Positions 51,707-60,925 of a stretch of 64,000 bases of DNA are shown here, in pieces; the first letter of the stretch is position 1; every line of letters starts with the position of its first letter. The DNA is from Kroppenstedtia guangzhouensis. GTDB taxonomy: Bacteria > Bacillota > Bacilli > Thermoactinomycetales > DSM-45169. The position numbers were made by a program, and so were the translations under genes. The notes beneath the pieces were generated by a model that worked only from the letters and a program-made list of their open reading frames with translations, was not told the DNA's origin and did no database searches. The stretch covers positions 1 through 64,000 of the forward strand of contig NZ_BMEX01000005.1 of assembly GCF_014637345.1 (NCBI RefSeq). Reading direction: 5' to 3'.

Positions 51707-52353
51707 TGCAATCCTCCCTCCTCCTTAACCACCTGGGCCAATCGTTCATACAACTCCCCGATCTGCCGGCTTTTCAGATGGTAGCTCGCTCGGTTGGCAA
51801 TCAGTCGGGAGGTGACCCGGGTAATCTCCTCCATCTCCACCAATCCATTCTCCCGCAGGGTTCGCCCTGTGGAAACAATATCCACAATCCGATCAGCCAG
51901 ACCGGTCAAAGGTGCCAGCTCCACGGAACCGTTCAGGCAGATCACTTCCACCTGTTGTCCCTGCTTCCGAAACCAGCGATTGGCGATCCGGGGATATTTG
52001 GTGGCCACCTTCGGATTTAAAACGGGTTGCCAGTCGGTTGTTCCCGCCAGGGAGAGCCGGCAAGGGCTGATCTGAAGATCCAGCAGTTCATATACGTCCC
52101 GTTCTTCCTCCAGCAATACATCCTTTCCCACCACGCCCAGATCTGCCGCTCCATGTTCCACACAGGTGGGTACATCTACCGGCTTCACCAACAGAAAGGA
52201 AAGGTCTTCCCCTGGCACCTCCACTATCAACTTCCGGGAGTCCTCCACCAGCTCCCGGGGTAGAGTCAGGCCAGCTTCCCCCAATAAATTCAGCGCATCT
52301 CTGAATATCCTTCCTTTGGGCATGGCCACAGTCAGTCTCCCATCAATCCCCAT
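51703..52353 (-). CDS. hisG: ATP phosphoribosyltransferase catalytic subunit, short form
   Basis: This encodes 216 residues, the short form that needs HisZ. Motifs are [26 protein letters not shown] and the PRPP loop [17 protein letters not shown]. It is the first committed step, feedback-inhibited by histidine through HisZ. It overlaps the hisZ stop by eleven bases. Confidence 0.97.
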   Translation of the reverse strand: MGIDGRLTVAMPKGRIFRDALNLLGEAGLTLPRELVEDSRKLIVEVPGEDLSFLLVKPVDVPTCVEHGAADLGVVGKDVLLEEERDVYELLDLQISPCRLSLAGTTDWQPVLNPKVATKYPRIANRWFRKQGQQVEVICLNGSVELAPLTGLADRIVDIVSTGRTLRENGLVEMEEITRVTSRLIANRASYHLKSRQIGELYERLAQVVKEEGGLQ

Positions 52354-53509
52354 CCTTTTCTCTCACCTCCACCACCTGATCAAACCCGGCCAACCCTTCC
52401 GAGGAAAAACCCGATTCGACAATAAACAAGGTGACCCGATTTCCCCGTCTGCGCAAATCCTTTGCCTGCCGGCAAGCTTCCCGGTGCATCCGGCGGGGAT
52501 AAACCAGGGCCACTGTCTCCCGTGGCTCGGTCCTTTCAGGACACGCCATCACCAACCGATCCGTCTTCAATGCAAATCCCCTTGCCGGAGCCGGGCGGCC
52601 AAACAGATCCATCAACCGGTCATAACGCCCTCCGGACAAAAGATAATACCCATCAGCCCCATACCCTTCAAAGTACATTCCGGTATAATAATCGAGACTT
52701 CCGATCAGACTCAGGTCGAGCATCACATAGGAAGCGACTCCCCAATTTTCCAGAGCATCCCACATCGCTTCCAGATGAGCGCACCCGGCAGCCGACGCCT
52801 CCCCCCGACTCTCATCCCGCAACCGATGCAACACCTGCCGCTCCCCTCGGAGAGACAGAAGAGAGAGCAGTCGTTGTTGACTTTGCTCCGGCAGCCCCGA
52901 TGCCCGGACTTTCTCCCGAAATTGGACCAGATTGCGGCGACCGAGGCTTTTTTTCAATTCCGTCACCGCCTCCCGATCCGCCAACTCTTCCTGCAACAGA
53001 GCCTCCAACAGACCGATATGCCCAACGGCCACCCGGATGTTCCGGACACCACAAGCTTGCAGACACTCCACCGCAAGAGCCACCACTTCTGCATCCGCCT
53101 CCGGGGAGCCGTCCCCCACCAACTCCACTCCGGATTGAAAAAACTCGGCATTCCGCCCCGCTTCCCGTTCCTGGGATCGAAAGACACCGGCGTGGTAGGA
53201 GAGTCGGATCGGCAACGGTTCCTCTCTCATCACGGAGGAGATGACACGGGCGATCGGAGCCGTCTGGTCAGGCCGCAGGATCAGGGTTTGTCCCTGACCG
53301 TCCAGGAGCTTGAACAGCTTCTGCTCCTCAATGGCACTGGCAGTCCCGACAGTGTCAAAATACTCCAGGGTGGGTGTGATCACTTCCCGGTACCCCCAGG
53401 AAGAAAAACAGGCCCCCACCTGCTTTTCTACCCATTTCTTTCCATTCACAAAATCGGGCAGGAAATCACGCACTCCCATAGGCTTCTCAAACTGGCGAGG
53501 CTTGGGCAT
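52343..53509 (-). CDS. hisZ: ATP phosphoribosyltransferase regulatory subunit
   Basis: This encodes 388 residues, a histidyl-tRNA synthetase paralogue: class II motif 2 and surroundings ([26 protein letters not shown]) are present, without the anticodon-binding domain. It pairs with short HisG and confers histidine feedback. It is the first gene of the eight-gene his operon. Confidence 0.96.
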   Translation of the reverse strand: MPKPRQFEKPMGVRDFLPDFVNGKKWVEKQVGACFSSWGYREVITPTLEYFDTVGTASAIEEQKLFKLLDGQGQTLILRPDQTAPIARVISSVMREEPLPIRLSYHAGVFRSQEREAGRNAEFFQSGVELVGDGSPEADAEVVALAVECLQACGVRNIRVAVGHIGLLEALLQEELADREAVTELKKSLGRRNLVQFREKVRASGLPEQSQQRLLSLLSLRGERQVLHRLRDESRGEASAAGCAHLEAMWDALENWGVASYVMLDLSLIGSLDYYTGMYFEGYGADGYYLLSGGRYDRLMDLFGRPAPARGFALKTDRLVMACPERTEPRETVALVYPRRMHREACRQAKDLRRRGNRVTLFIVESGFSSEGLAGFDQVVEVREKDGD

Positions 53510-53528
53510 CCACTTTCCACTCCCAAGT

Positions 53529-53604
53529 ACACTTTAGTTTGATAACGAACTAAAGTGTCACGATAATTTCTTGTTAGTTTAACATCGGGAGGGATGCCCG
53601 TCAA
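53529..53604 (-). promoter_or_regulatory. his operon promoter with palindromic candidate operator
   Basis: On the minus strand TTGACG (53599-53604) and TAAACT (53576-53581) are 17 bases apart, inside the end of the preceding gene. Just downstream is an 11-base perfect palindrome ACACTTTAGTT / AACTAAAGTGT with an 8-base spacer (53529-53558). A half-site AACTAAC lies at the -10. There is no U-tract and no T-box. A repressor operator is likely; the identity of the repressor is unknown. Confidence 0.55.
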
Positions 53605-54169
53605 TGTCAAATCGTTGTCTCAGCCAACCCGCCAATTCCTCCAGCGCTTTTCCTCTGTATGAGTACCGTTTTCGTTCCTGTGGACTCATTTGCGACAAGG
53701 TTCGGCAATCCCCCCGAGGAACAAAAATCGGATTAAAAGGAAAATCCGGTTCCGGAGATATATCGGCAGGGTTCACTTTCAACAGGTGTCCCGGGGTTTT
53801 TCCGGAGAAAAAAGCCGTCTCCCCTTCCCACAACACCGCGACCACCCCTTCAAACCAGGCTTCCCGGGTTTCCCCTTCCAAAAGCTTCATCACCCCCTTG
53901 TATCCGATCCGCTGAAACACCCGCTTGCTGAGGATTCCAGGAAACCCGTCATAAGCACTGAAAAATATACCTGCGTCATCCACCATCACCCGTCTGTAAC
54001 CCAAAGCACAGACTTGTCGAAGTTTATCTCCCGTCACCTCCTCCACCGACCCGAAATCCGGCTCCCTCAAATCCAGCGACAGAGGCTTCACCCGAATCCC
54101 CAAGGGTTCAAGCACTTGTCTCGCTTCTATCAGTTTTCCTTTATTTTGAGTGGCAAAGGGCAATATCAC
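53579..54169 (-). CDS. non-canonical purine NTP pyrophosphatase family protein (Ham1/RdgB-like)
   Basis: This encodes 196 residues from GTG, eight bases after AAAGGAGG. The N-terminal ATQNKGKLIEA nucleotide motif, the acidic VDDAGIFF and DGFPGILSK match the ITPase family. The divergence from RdgB, including a long C-terminal loop (SQMSPQERKRYSYRGKAL), suggests a subgroup. It would remove ITP/XTP, but the substrate is not certain. Confidence 0.8.
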   Translation of the reverse strand: MILPFATQNKGKLIEARQVLEPLGIRVKPLSLDLREPDFGSVEEVTGDKLRQVCALGYRRVMVDDAGIFFSAYDGFPGILSKRVFQRIGYKGVMKLLEGETREAWFEGVVAVLWEGETAFFSGKTPGHLLKVNPADISPEPDFPFNPIFVPRGDCRTLSQMSPQERKRYSYRGKALEELAGWLRQRFDIDGHPSRC

Positions 54170-54366
54170 CCTGGTATCCTCCTTTCTCTCTGTCGTTCAT
54201 TATACTTCCCGCACCAGCGGGTATTGAAGAAGATTCCATAGCTAAACTCATTTGTTCAGGTACAATAAATAGCGAATACAGCATCACCCTCATCACACCG
54301 ATGAGCCAATCCGACTGCTCATACATCCAGATTCACTTCTTTCGATGGCTTAAAGGAGGTCTGGAC

Positions 54367-54510
54367 ATGGAAGAGCTTCGCCCTGTGTTCATCATTGCGG
54401 GTGTCCTCTTGGAAGTGGTGGGAATCTTCAACGCCTTCCGTGGCAAAAGCTCCGGTTTGGAGTTGATCATCCTGGGGATATTGTGCTTGTTGGTGGGACT
54501 CCTCATATGA
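54367..54510 (+). CDS. 47-residue two-helix membrane protein
   Basis: The ATG at 54367 follows AAAGGAGG by seven bases. Two hydrophobic spans (about 8-25 and 31-47) are separated by a short basic loop (RGKSSG). The function is unknown. It precedes pyrD by about 95 bases on the same strand. Confidence 0.55.
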   Translation: MEELRPVFIIAGVLLEVVGIFNAFRGKSSGLELIILGILCLLVGLLI

Positions 54511-54605
54511 CTGGCAGGGGTCCCCTCCACCGGAAGGGAAGGTGACAAAACTTCCGGAAGTTGTGATATGCTACGTAAAGAAGCTCATGAAAGGACTCCA
54601 ACAAC

Positions 54606-55688
54606 GTGTATTCTTTCATTCGCAATCTATTATTCCGAATGGACCCGGAACAGGCTCACGAGTGGGCCCTTCGCAGTCTCCGGACTGCACAGCACCTTCC
54701 CGGCCTGTTATGGGCCTTGGAACGGAAAATGGCTGTCCGGGATCCACGTTTGACGGTTCAGTGCAACCAACTCCAGTTTCCCAATCCAGTGGGACTGGCG
54801 GCGGGGTTTGATAAAAATGCCGATGTCTACCCAGCTCTGTCGGCTTTGGGTTTCGGGTCCGTGGAAGTGGGGACCCTCACTCCCAAGCCTCAACCAGGCA
54901 ATCCCCGTCCCCGGCTATACCGGCTTCCTGAAGATGAGGCCGTGATCAACCGGATGGGCTTCAACAACGGAGGCATCATCCGGGCATCCACATCCTTGGC
55001 CACCCTCCCCCGCCCCGGCGTCCCCGTCGGGATCAACCTGGGGAAGAACCGGAAGACTCCGGGAGATGAGGCGGCGGGAGATTACCGCACTGGCTTGCGG
55101 GCTCTGTACCGGTATGGGGATTACTTTGTTATCAATATCAGTTCCCCCAATACCCAGGGACTCCGGGATTTGCAACAGGCGGACTCCCTTTCGAAACTGT
55201 TGTCTGTTCTGATCGAGGAACGGGAGGAGTTGCGGGAGGAAACAGGAGAGATCCGCCCTTTGTTTGTCAAACTGGCACCCGATTTGAGCCGGGATGAGTT
55301 GTCGGAGGCGGTCCGGATTGGATTGGAACAGGGGATTGACGGCTTTATCGCGGTCAACACCACCTTGGCCCGGGAAGGGCTGAAAAGCCCCCACCGCATG
55401 GAGTCCGGCGGTTTGAGCGGACGCCCCCTCCATCACCGGTCCATCCAATGGATCCGACAGATCCGCCAAGTGAGTGAGGGGAAAGTCCCTATCATTGGTG
55501 TCGGTGGAATCTTTAACGGAGAAGATGCATACCGTTCGATCCGGGCGGGAGCCTCACTGGTTCAGGTATATACCGGCATGATTTATCGGGGGCCTTCCAT
55601 TGCCCGTTCCATCAACCTGGAGTTGCTCCAACTTCTGGAACAAGACGGCCTCACTTCCATCACAGACGCCGTCGGTCTCGATACCTGA
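54606..55688 (+). CDS. pyrD: dihydroorotate dehydrogenase, class 2 (quinone-linked)
   Basis: This encodes 360 residues from GTG. The N-terminal amphipathic extension (FIRNLLFRMDPEQAHEWAL) is typical of the membrane-associated class 2. FMN-barrel motifs are NPVGLAAGFDKNAD, NRMGFNNGG, the catalytic Ser region VINISSPNTQGL, and GVGGIFNGEDA. Bacillus itself uses class 1B PyrD with PyrK. A stand-alone class 2 gene outside a pyr operon is therefore notable. Confidence 0.95.
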   Translation: MYSFIRNLLFRMDPEQAHEWALRSLRTAQHLPGLLWALERKMAVRDPRLTVQCNQLQFPNPVGLAAGFDKNADVYPALSALGFGSVEVGTLTPKPQPGNPRPRLYRLPEDEAVINRMGFNNGGIIRASTSLATLPRPGVPVGINLGKNRKTPGDEAAGDYRTGLRALYRYGDYFVINISSPNTQGLRDLQQADSLSKLLSVLIEEREELREETGEIRPLFVKLAPDLSRDELSEAVRIGLEQGIDGFIAVNTTLAREGLKSPHRMESGGLSGRPLHHRSIQWIRQIRQVSEGKVPIIGVGGIFNGEDAYRSIRAGASLVQVYTGMIYRGPSIARSINLELLQLLEQDGLTSITDAVGLDT

Positions 55689-55693
55689 ACAAC

Positions 55694-55733
55694 AAAGAGA
55701 CCGGTCAGTTTCAGCTGACCGGTCTCTTTTTCT
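55694..55733 (+). terminator. terminator of pyrD
   Basis: AAAGAGACCGGTCAG-TTT-CAGCTGACCGGTCTC is followed by TTTTTC. Confidence 0.9.
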
Positions 55734-56183
55734 ATACGACCCGGATGTGTCCAAACCAATTCCCCCATGGCTTAAAGAATCTCTTAAATGCATCATCCGG
55801 ATGATAAAGGGAGGAATCAAAGCGTAAATATCCACTTCCTTTAGCCACTCCAACTCATTCTTCAAAGGGTGAGCAGTTTTGCACAAGCGTTATAACCGAG
55901 TCCTTTGCCGGTCTGGCCGGTTGTTTCATTCCACTGAGCTAAGCAGTGGTTAAAGACAAAACGGATGCATCCAATGGATTTATTGATGAGCATGGCCTAT
56001 TCTGCTATAGGATAGACGAAACCTAAACGCTTTATCCATGATCTCTCCCCTCACTCTCCTCCCTTTTTCACAATATTATACCATGTACCGCAAATCTAAA
56101 TGCCTCTAGGCGACGCCTAACCCCACACTTGGCAAGCCGCAAGTGGACGTACTCTTTCAGAACGACATGAAAGGGGAATCAGA
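55734..56183. other. intergenic region without recognised gene
   Basis: Short inverted strings occur (for example CCACTGAGCTAAGCAGTGG near 55932), but no RNA or protein gene is supported. The promoter of the kinase gene at 56184 should lie near its 3' end, around the AT-rich stretch at 56072-56084. Confidence 0.35.
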
Positions 56184-56702
56184 GTGAAAAAAGGTGTGGT
56201 CATTTGGTTCACCGGGTATCCCAATGCTGGAAAGTCCACCATCAGCAGAAAAGTGAACCAAAGACTGAAAAGCGCAGGGTATCCCGTAGAACGGATCGAC
56301 AGTGACGAAGCTCCCCGTTCCCTCACCAAAGACCTGAGCTCGGATTGGCGGAAACGCCAATTCCAGAAATGCGCGAATTTGACGTTCATTTCACATATAC
56401 TCTATAAACACGGAATTATTGTATTGCTCTCTTCCGTCGGCCGCTTTCGGGAGTTGCGGAAAAGCGCCCGCCAACAGATTGAGGATTTTCTGGAAGTTTA
56501 TCTGAAATGCCCTCTGGAAATCCGGTTGGAAAGGGATATCGACCATGGGAAATATGAACAGCACGCTGCCACCATCCATTATTATGAAGAGCCGGAAGCA
56601 CCTGAGCTGATCATCGAGACAGACCGTTGTTCCGCCGATGAAGCAGCCGATGCAGTGATCCGCCTCCTCTATGAGAGAGGGTATATCCAATCGGAAGCCT
56701 GA
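56184..56702 (+). CDS. divergent APS-kinase-like (CysC-fold) P-loop kinase
   Basis: This encodes 172 residues. The Walker A GYPNAGKST replaces the usual CysC GLSGSGKST. The DxD-like ERIDSDEAPRSL, LTKDLSSDWRKRQ and the LIVL-type strand IIVLLSSVGRFRELRKSAR follow the APS-kinase layout. The later substrate loop (RDPKGLY in true CysC) is changed to RDIDHGKYEQ. There is no sulfate assimilation gene nearby, so adenylylsulfate is a doubtful substrate. It lies 24 bases upstream of the phosphatase/kinase fusion gene, likely one operon. Confidence 0.75.
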   Translation: MKKGVVIWFTGYPNAGKSTISRKVNQRLKSAGYPVERIDSDEAPRSLTKDLSSDWRKRQFQKCANLTFISHILYKHGIIVLLSSVGRFRELRKSARQQIEDFLEVYLKCPLEIRLERDIDHGKYEQHAATIHYYEEPEAPELIIETDRCSADEAADAVIRLLYERGYIQSEA

Positions 56703-56726
56703 CTTGTTGCGGAGAGGAGGCTGTTT

Positions 56727-58217
56727 ATGGAGATCCACGAGTTTCTGCCCCGACTGTACGGCGGTGGGCGTCTGGACTTGGATCCCCGATGCTGGTCCTT
56801 TATCCGTTCCCACATCGATGTCGTGGTCAACCTGAGAACCATACCCGATTCTCCTCCCTTCGATTTTACCGGACGCCGCTTGCTTTGGATGCCCATCCGG
56901 GACAAACGGGCACCTGATCTCTCCTGGACCCGGGACATGATTCTTCTGCTGGATCATTGGCTGGACGCCGGACATTCCATTTACGTCCATGATACCAGGG
57001 GCATCAACCGGCTCGGATTTATGGTGACCGCGATGTTGATGAAACGATGCGGTCTTCCTTTGAACCGGGCACTGGATCAGGCACGGCGGATCAAATCAAA
57101 CCTTCTCCCCAAGCCTTGGTATATGGAGCTGCTTCGCCAACTTGAGACCCATCTGCAAAAGGAGCTGCCCCGGATCCGGATCGATGGTGTGTTCCGGGTC
57201 AAAGCGGATGTAGATCTTCCCCCCGATACAATCCGTCGGTTGGTCAGGGAACATTATGGCCTGACGGTCCGCTTTCTGGAGAAGGTTCGGGGAGTGTACC
57301 GGGTGGAGACGGATCGAGGGGATTATGGATTCAAGAAAGCAGATGAGCTGCCCGATCTTCCATTGATCGCCGGTTGTCTCCGTCATATCAAGGAAAACGG
57401 ATTCCAATGGATCCCGGAACCGGTAACCGCCGTCGATGGGAAGCTGATGGTCGACCACGAGGGGGAACCCTACTTTATGGAGGAATGGCTCGATCTGAAG
57501 GAGATCCCCCCACACAGCCTCCCATATTTTAAAAAAATGGGTGTCGCCCTGGCAGAGTTTCATCATGCATCCGCTGGACTCGCCCCGCCGGAAACCGTCC
57601 CGGACCGCAATCGGTGGGGCAAACATCCGGCCCTGCTCTCCAAGGCTTCAAAGCGATTGGAAACATGGCAACGTCGGTTCCGAAACTCACCTTCTGATGT
57701 TTCCGTCCAACTGGCCTTTCTCTCCACCCGCTGTCAACTGGCACAGCAAACCCTCCAGGAGGTTTCCCATAACACTCTGTTACAAAATCACCCCGAATCA
57801 GCTGTCTGGTGTCACAATGCGCTCCAACACCGCAATATCATGTTGGATCAGCGAGAGCAAATTTGGTTTATCGACTTTGAAACCCTTGCCTACGCAGAGA
57901 GGGTCCGGGATTTGGCCCATCTGCTGGAGCATCACGCTGCACCCTACGGTTGGCCCCCATCAGCTGTACGGCAATTTCTCTCCGCCTATGAATCGGGTGC
58001 CGCCGCCCCGCTGAGCCGGGAGGAGTGGCTCCTCCTCCGCGCTCATCTCACCTTTCCCGAACGCCTCTATAAACGAGTGCGGCGCTGTTACGGCCGTCCC
58101 CACGCCCGCTCCAAGGACTGGCGCAAATTGCACAAGTTGTTGCAGCGGGAACAGATGAAGGAGAGCCTGCTGCACCACCTCACCCTCCTTACTCCCGGGG
58201 GATCACCGGAAGGATGA
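56727..58217 (+). CDS. dual-specificity-phosphatase-like domain fused to a CotS/YutH-like kinase domain, both with altered catalytic residues
   Basis: This encodes 496 residues with an AGAGGAGG site. Residues 1-145 have the DSP fold. The signature HCxxGxxR appears as HDTRGINR near residue 92: the nucleophilic Cys is Asp, while the phosphate-binding Arg is kept. Residues 150-480 resemble aminoglycoside-phosphotransferase-type spore-coat kinases (CotS, YutH). The catalytic-loop HxDxxxxN appears as HNALQHRN (Asp to Ala), followed by WFIDFET with the metal Asp kept. So both halves look like pseudoenzymes or have changed chemistry. It is adjacent to a CysC-like kinase. The stop overlaps the convergent hydrolase gene by 29 bases. 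A sporulation link is inferred from the CotS similarity only. Confidence 0.75.
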   Translation: MEIHEFLPRLYGGGRLDLDPRCWSFIRSHIDVVVNLRTIPDSPPFDFTGRRLLWMPIRDKRAPDLSWTRDMILLLDHWLDAGHSIYVHDTRGINRLGFMVTAMLMKRCGLPLNRALDQARRIKSNLLPKPWYMELLRQLETHLQKELPRIRIDGVFRVKADVDLPPDTIRRLVREHYGLTVRFLEKVRGVYRVETDRGDYGFKKADELPDLPLIAGCLRHIKENGFQWIPEPVTAVDGKLMVDHEGEPYFMEEWLDLKEIPPHSLPYFKKMGVALAEFHHASAGLAPPETVPDRNRWGKHPALLSKASKRLETWQRRFRNSPSDVSVQLAFLSTRCQLAQQTLQEVSHNTLLQNHPESAVWCHNALQHRNIMLDQREQIWFIDFETLAYAERVRDLAHLLEHHAAPYGWPPSAVRQFLSAYESGAAAPLSREEWLLLRAHLTFPERLYKRVRRCYGRPHARSKDWRKLHKLLQREQMKESLLHHLTLLTPGGSPEG

Positions 58218-59862
58218 TGGCGGAGGGGTGTTCCCGATCGTGGAAGACGGTCTGTTCCGCCACCACCATCTCCGTTCCCTGTCCCAACTCCGCCCCGGTG
58301 TTCAGATTGCGATCATACTTGGGAAAGGCGCTGGAGGCCACCTCCACCCGGATCCGGTGTCCTTTTTGAAACTGATGGGAAATATTCCAGCAGTCGATAT
58401 CATACTCATACACTTTGCCGGGCTCCAGCAATTCCGGACGATCCATCCCCTTGCGAAAGCGCCCCCGAACCATCCCGTCGGTGAGCCTCTGGGCAAATCC
58501 ATTGGGCCAGACGTCGAGAAACTTCACCATGAAGTCAGTATCCCGGGCGGAACTGGAAGCAAACAGTCGCACCCGGATCGGCCCTGTCACTTCAAGAGCC
58601 TCTTCCAGGGGTTCGGTGGAGTAGACCAGCACATCATCCCGCCGTTCCACGGCGGAGTAATCATCCGGACCCCCGATCTGACTGGATGTGGGGTCCGTGA
58701 TAAAAGGAACCGGATTCGCCGGATCATAGGAGTATCGATCCGATGGCTCCTCCCCCGGCGCCTCCGTGGACAGCCACCCATCCCCGAACCGGCTGTTGGC
58801 CCGCCCGCCGCTGCGAAGATAAAATGGAGTCCAGCGGGTTCGCCGCAAAGGCCACTCCTGCTCCTGGCGCCATCGGTTTTCCCCCATGACGAAGATGCTG
58901 ACAGGAGGCTCCTCCGCCACCCCGTTTTCCTCTCCTTTCAACCATTGATCAAACCAACGCAACGAAAGACCGTTCAGGTCGATCAGGGATTGGGGTCCGA
59001 AATCCAGCTCTCCCAGACGGGTGGACCGGTTCACCTGATGGGGCCAGGGACCCATCACCAGCTTCTGGTGCTTCCGGCCGAACTCCGTCCGGGCCCGGGT
59101 GTTCATCCCGATATAATTGAGGGGAGTTCCCACCTGTTCATCATCGTACCAGCCAGAGATGTGCAACACGGGCAGATCCAGCTCGTGGAATCGCTCTTGG
59201 TAGGCGATCCCGCGCCACCAATCGTCCAATCGGGAATGCTTCACTTCCTCCCGCCACCTTGGAAGGGATTTGCCTGTTTTTTCATCCATCGTGAGTAAGG
59301 GGAGATGCCAGTACACCTCCTCCCAATCGATTACGTCCACATCCTGCATCATCCGGCCGCTGGTCATATACAACCAACAAAGGTGTTGCGGTCCGGGTAC
59401 CCCTGTCGGGGTCTCCACAAAGGGATCCGACGGGGTGACAGTGGAAATCATCGCCTTCAGATGGGGAGGCTGTGTCAGGGCGGCTAACCACTGAACCCGA
59501 GCGAGATAGGATGCCCCCATGGTCCCCACTGCCCCGTCACACCAGGGCTGAGCCGCGGCCCATTCGATGGAGTCATATCCATCGGCTCCTTCGTTGAAGT
59601 AGGGGATGAACTCCCCGTCGGAATCCCCCCTCCCCCGGACATCCATGGAGACAAATCCATATCCCCGGGCGGCAAAATACGGAGCCATATTGTAGATATA
59701 CTCCCCGGCCCTCCCATAAGGTGAACGGACCACGATCGCCGGAACCTGTTGTTCTGTCTCCGGCAGATACAAGTCGGCGGACAGGCTCACCCCGTCCCGC
59801 ATCGGCACCCGAACATCCCTTTGCACCCGAACATCCAGCAACGATTGTTTCTGTTGCGGCAT
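58189..59862 (-). CDS. CocE/NonD-family hydrolase (X-Pro dipeptidyl-peptidase S15 fold)
   Basis: This encodes 557 residues from the ATG at 59862 after GGAGGAGG. It has an N-terminal alpha/beta hydrolase domain with VRSPYGR, MDVRGRGDSDG, and nucleophile Ser in GTMGASYLA. Catalytic Asp and His are expected in the later HISGWYDDE and WPHQVNRS segments. The C-terminal jelly roll (about 330-555) is typical of cocaine esterase and glutaryl acylase. It has no signal peptide, so it is cytosolic. The natural substrate, an acyl ester or amide, is unknown. It ends inside the convergent neighbour. Confidence 0.88.
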   Translation of the reverse strand: MPQQKQSLLDVRVQRDVRVPMRDGVSLSADLYLPETEQQVPAIVVRSPYGRAGEYIYNMAPYFAARGYGFVSMDVRGRGDSDGEFIPYFNEGADGYDSIEWAAAQPWCDGAVGTMGASYLARVQWLAALTQPPHLKAMISTVTPSDPFVETPTGVPGPQHLCWLYMTSGRMMQDVDVIDWEEVYWHLPLLTMDEKTGKSLPRWREEVKHSRLDDWWRGIAYQERFHELDLPVLHISGWYDDEQVGTPLNYIGMNTRARTEFGRKHQKLVMGPWPHQVNRSTRLGELDFGPQSLIDLNGLSLRWFDQWLKGEENGVAEEPPVSIFVMGENRWRQEQEWPLRRTRWTPFYLRSGGRANSRFGDGWLSTEAPGEEPSDRYSYDPANPVPFITDPTSSQIGGPDDYSAVERRDDVLVYSTEPLEEALEVTGPIRVRLFASSSARDTDFMVKFLDVWPNGFAQRLTDGMVRGRFRKGMDRPELLEPGKVYEYDIDCWNISHQFQKGHRIRVEVASSAFPKYDRNLNTGAELGQGTEMVVAEQTVFHDREHPSAIILPVIPRE

Positions 59863-59966
59863 GATTTCCTCCTCCATTCCAATGGCATTCTCTTTTCTTT
59901 TTCTGCCCGGAAACGGATTTCCCTGCCCTTTACGCTGTGGCTAAGATAAAAAAGAGCCCACCCCGT

Positions 59967-60099
59967 AAAAGCGTTTGGAAAAAGTCGTCACAGAAAGGGA
60001 TGGGTTTCACATGGGGAGTCTTTGGCTCGTCAGAAATTCGGCGCTGAATGGGAACCCTCATCCCGGCCGATTCAGACAACAAGAAATGACAACGCTTCC
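59967..60099. repeat. family A palindromic repeat, copy 7
   Basis: Ends AAAAGCGTTTGGAA and TGACAACGCTTCCA. The interior GGGATGGGTTTCACATGG is shared with other copies. The second half is more like the 8062-8195 copy (AGTCTTTGGCTC). Confidence 0.7.
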
Positions 60100-60121
60100 A
60101 AGGGGTTCGATCTCCAACCAG

Positions 60122-60196
60122 TCATGTTTCTTCTCCGGCGCGAATCAGAAACCAGACAACGCCGATGATCCAGAGAAGACCTGCAAATGCCGCCAT
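60122..60196 (-). CDS. 24-residue single-span membrane microprotein
   Basis: ATG is 8-10 bases after AAGGAG. The peptide is MAAFAGLLWIIGVVWFLIRA plus GEET. It starts 13 bases after the nuclease stop at 60210 and would be co-transcribed. It is too short for family assignment. Confidence 0.4.
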   Translation of the reverse strand: MAAFAGLLWIIGVVWFLIRAGEET

Positions 60197-60209
60197 GCTT
60201 TTCAGCTCC

Positions 60210-60925
60210 TTATCTTTTGATGTAGCCCGCTCGTTTGGCATCTTCCTCCTGTTGGAAGAAGACACGATTCTCCAATGAAACTTCCCGGTATTTTTCAGGC
60301 GCTACATACTCCTTCGTTTCAAAGTCTCCGACAAACCTGTCAGGGTTTCGATTTCCACTCTCAATCGGAACTCAAACGGAATCTCTTTCAAGGGATCCTC
60401 CGGATTCCAAATCCCCCGCTTCTCTTCAACCGCCTCTTTCAGCGCCTCCCGATATGCTTCAAATCGATCAAAGTTGGGATAAATAAAGTAAGGAACCGCC
60501 TTTCCTTGCCGGATCATCTCTTCGTTGATATCTGTTTTTCTTTTCTCGATATGTGCCAGCAGTCGCCCGTAATCATCCTTTTCCTCTTCACCGAGCACGA
60601 CCTTTACTCCTGTCCCTTCCGGCAACAGTTGTTTCAGATACGCCGTCGCTTCCTCTCCATGTTTCCCTTGGCTCTGTCCCTGATAATCGGTCTCCGGCGC
60701 ATCGATGGATAACATGCGAGCCTTGGTGGACCCCAACACCGGCTCCTTCAAATGAAGTGTATCCCCATACACCACCCGGTCCACCCGGGAATCACAGGTC
60801 TTCCCCGGTCTATCCGGCTGTTCCTCAGGAGGTTTCGGCTCCGGTGCAGGAAGATTCTCAGGTGGTTGTTCACTCCAACCGATCATCAGGACGAGTGCAC
60901 ACAGGAAAAGCCACCATCTTTTCAC
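60210..60925 (-). pseudogene. thermonuclease-like (SNase) exported protein with frameshifted C-terminal domain
   Basis: An intact frame of 207 codons (60302-60925) has a signal-like N-terminus, a proline-rich linker, and an SNase domain (about 45-165). The catalytic residues are Arg in KARMLSIDAPET, Glu in HGEEATAYL and Arg in DYGRLLAHI. After PLKEIPFEFR the frame loses sense. The other frame gives RNPDRFVGDFETKEYVAPEKY, then SLENRVFFQQEEDAKRAGYIKR-stop at 60210, which resembles the Ada-type metal-binding domain found at the C-terminus of such nucleases but without its Cys residues. A one-base indel near 60360-60385, real or from sequencing, best explains this. The nuclease domain itself looks complete. 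Confidence 0.75.

Noticed and set aside
53529-53558. his leader palindrome as a rho-independent terminator or T-box
   Set aside because: No T-run follows in either direction and no T-box motif is present. The location at the transcription start suits an operator better.
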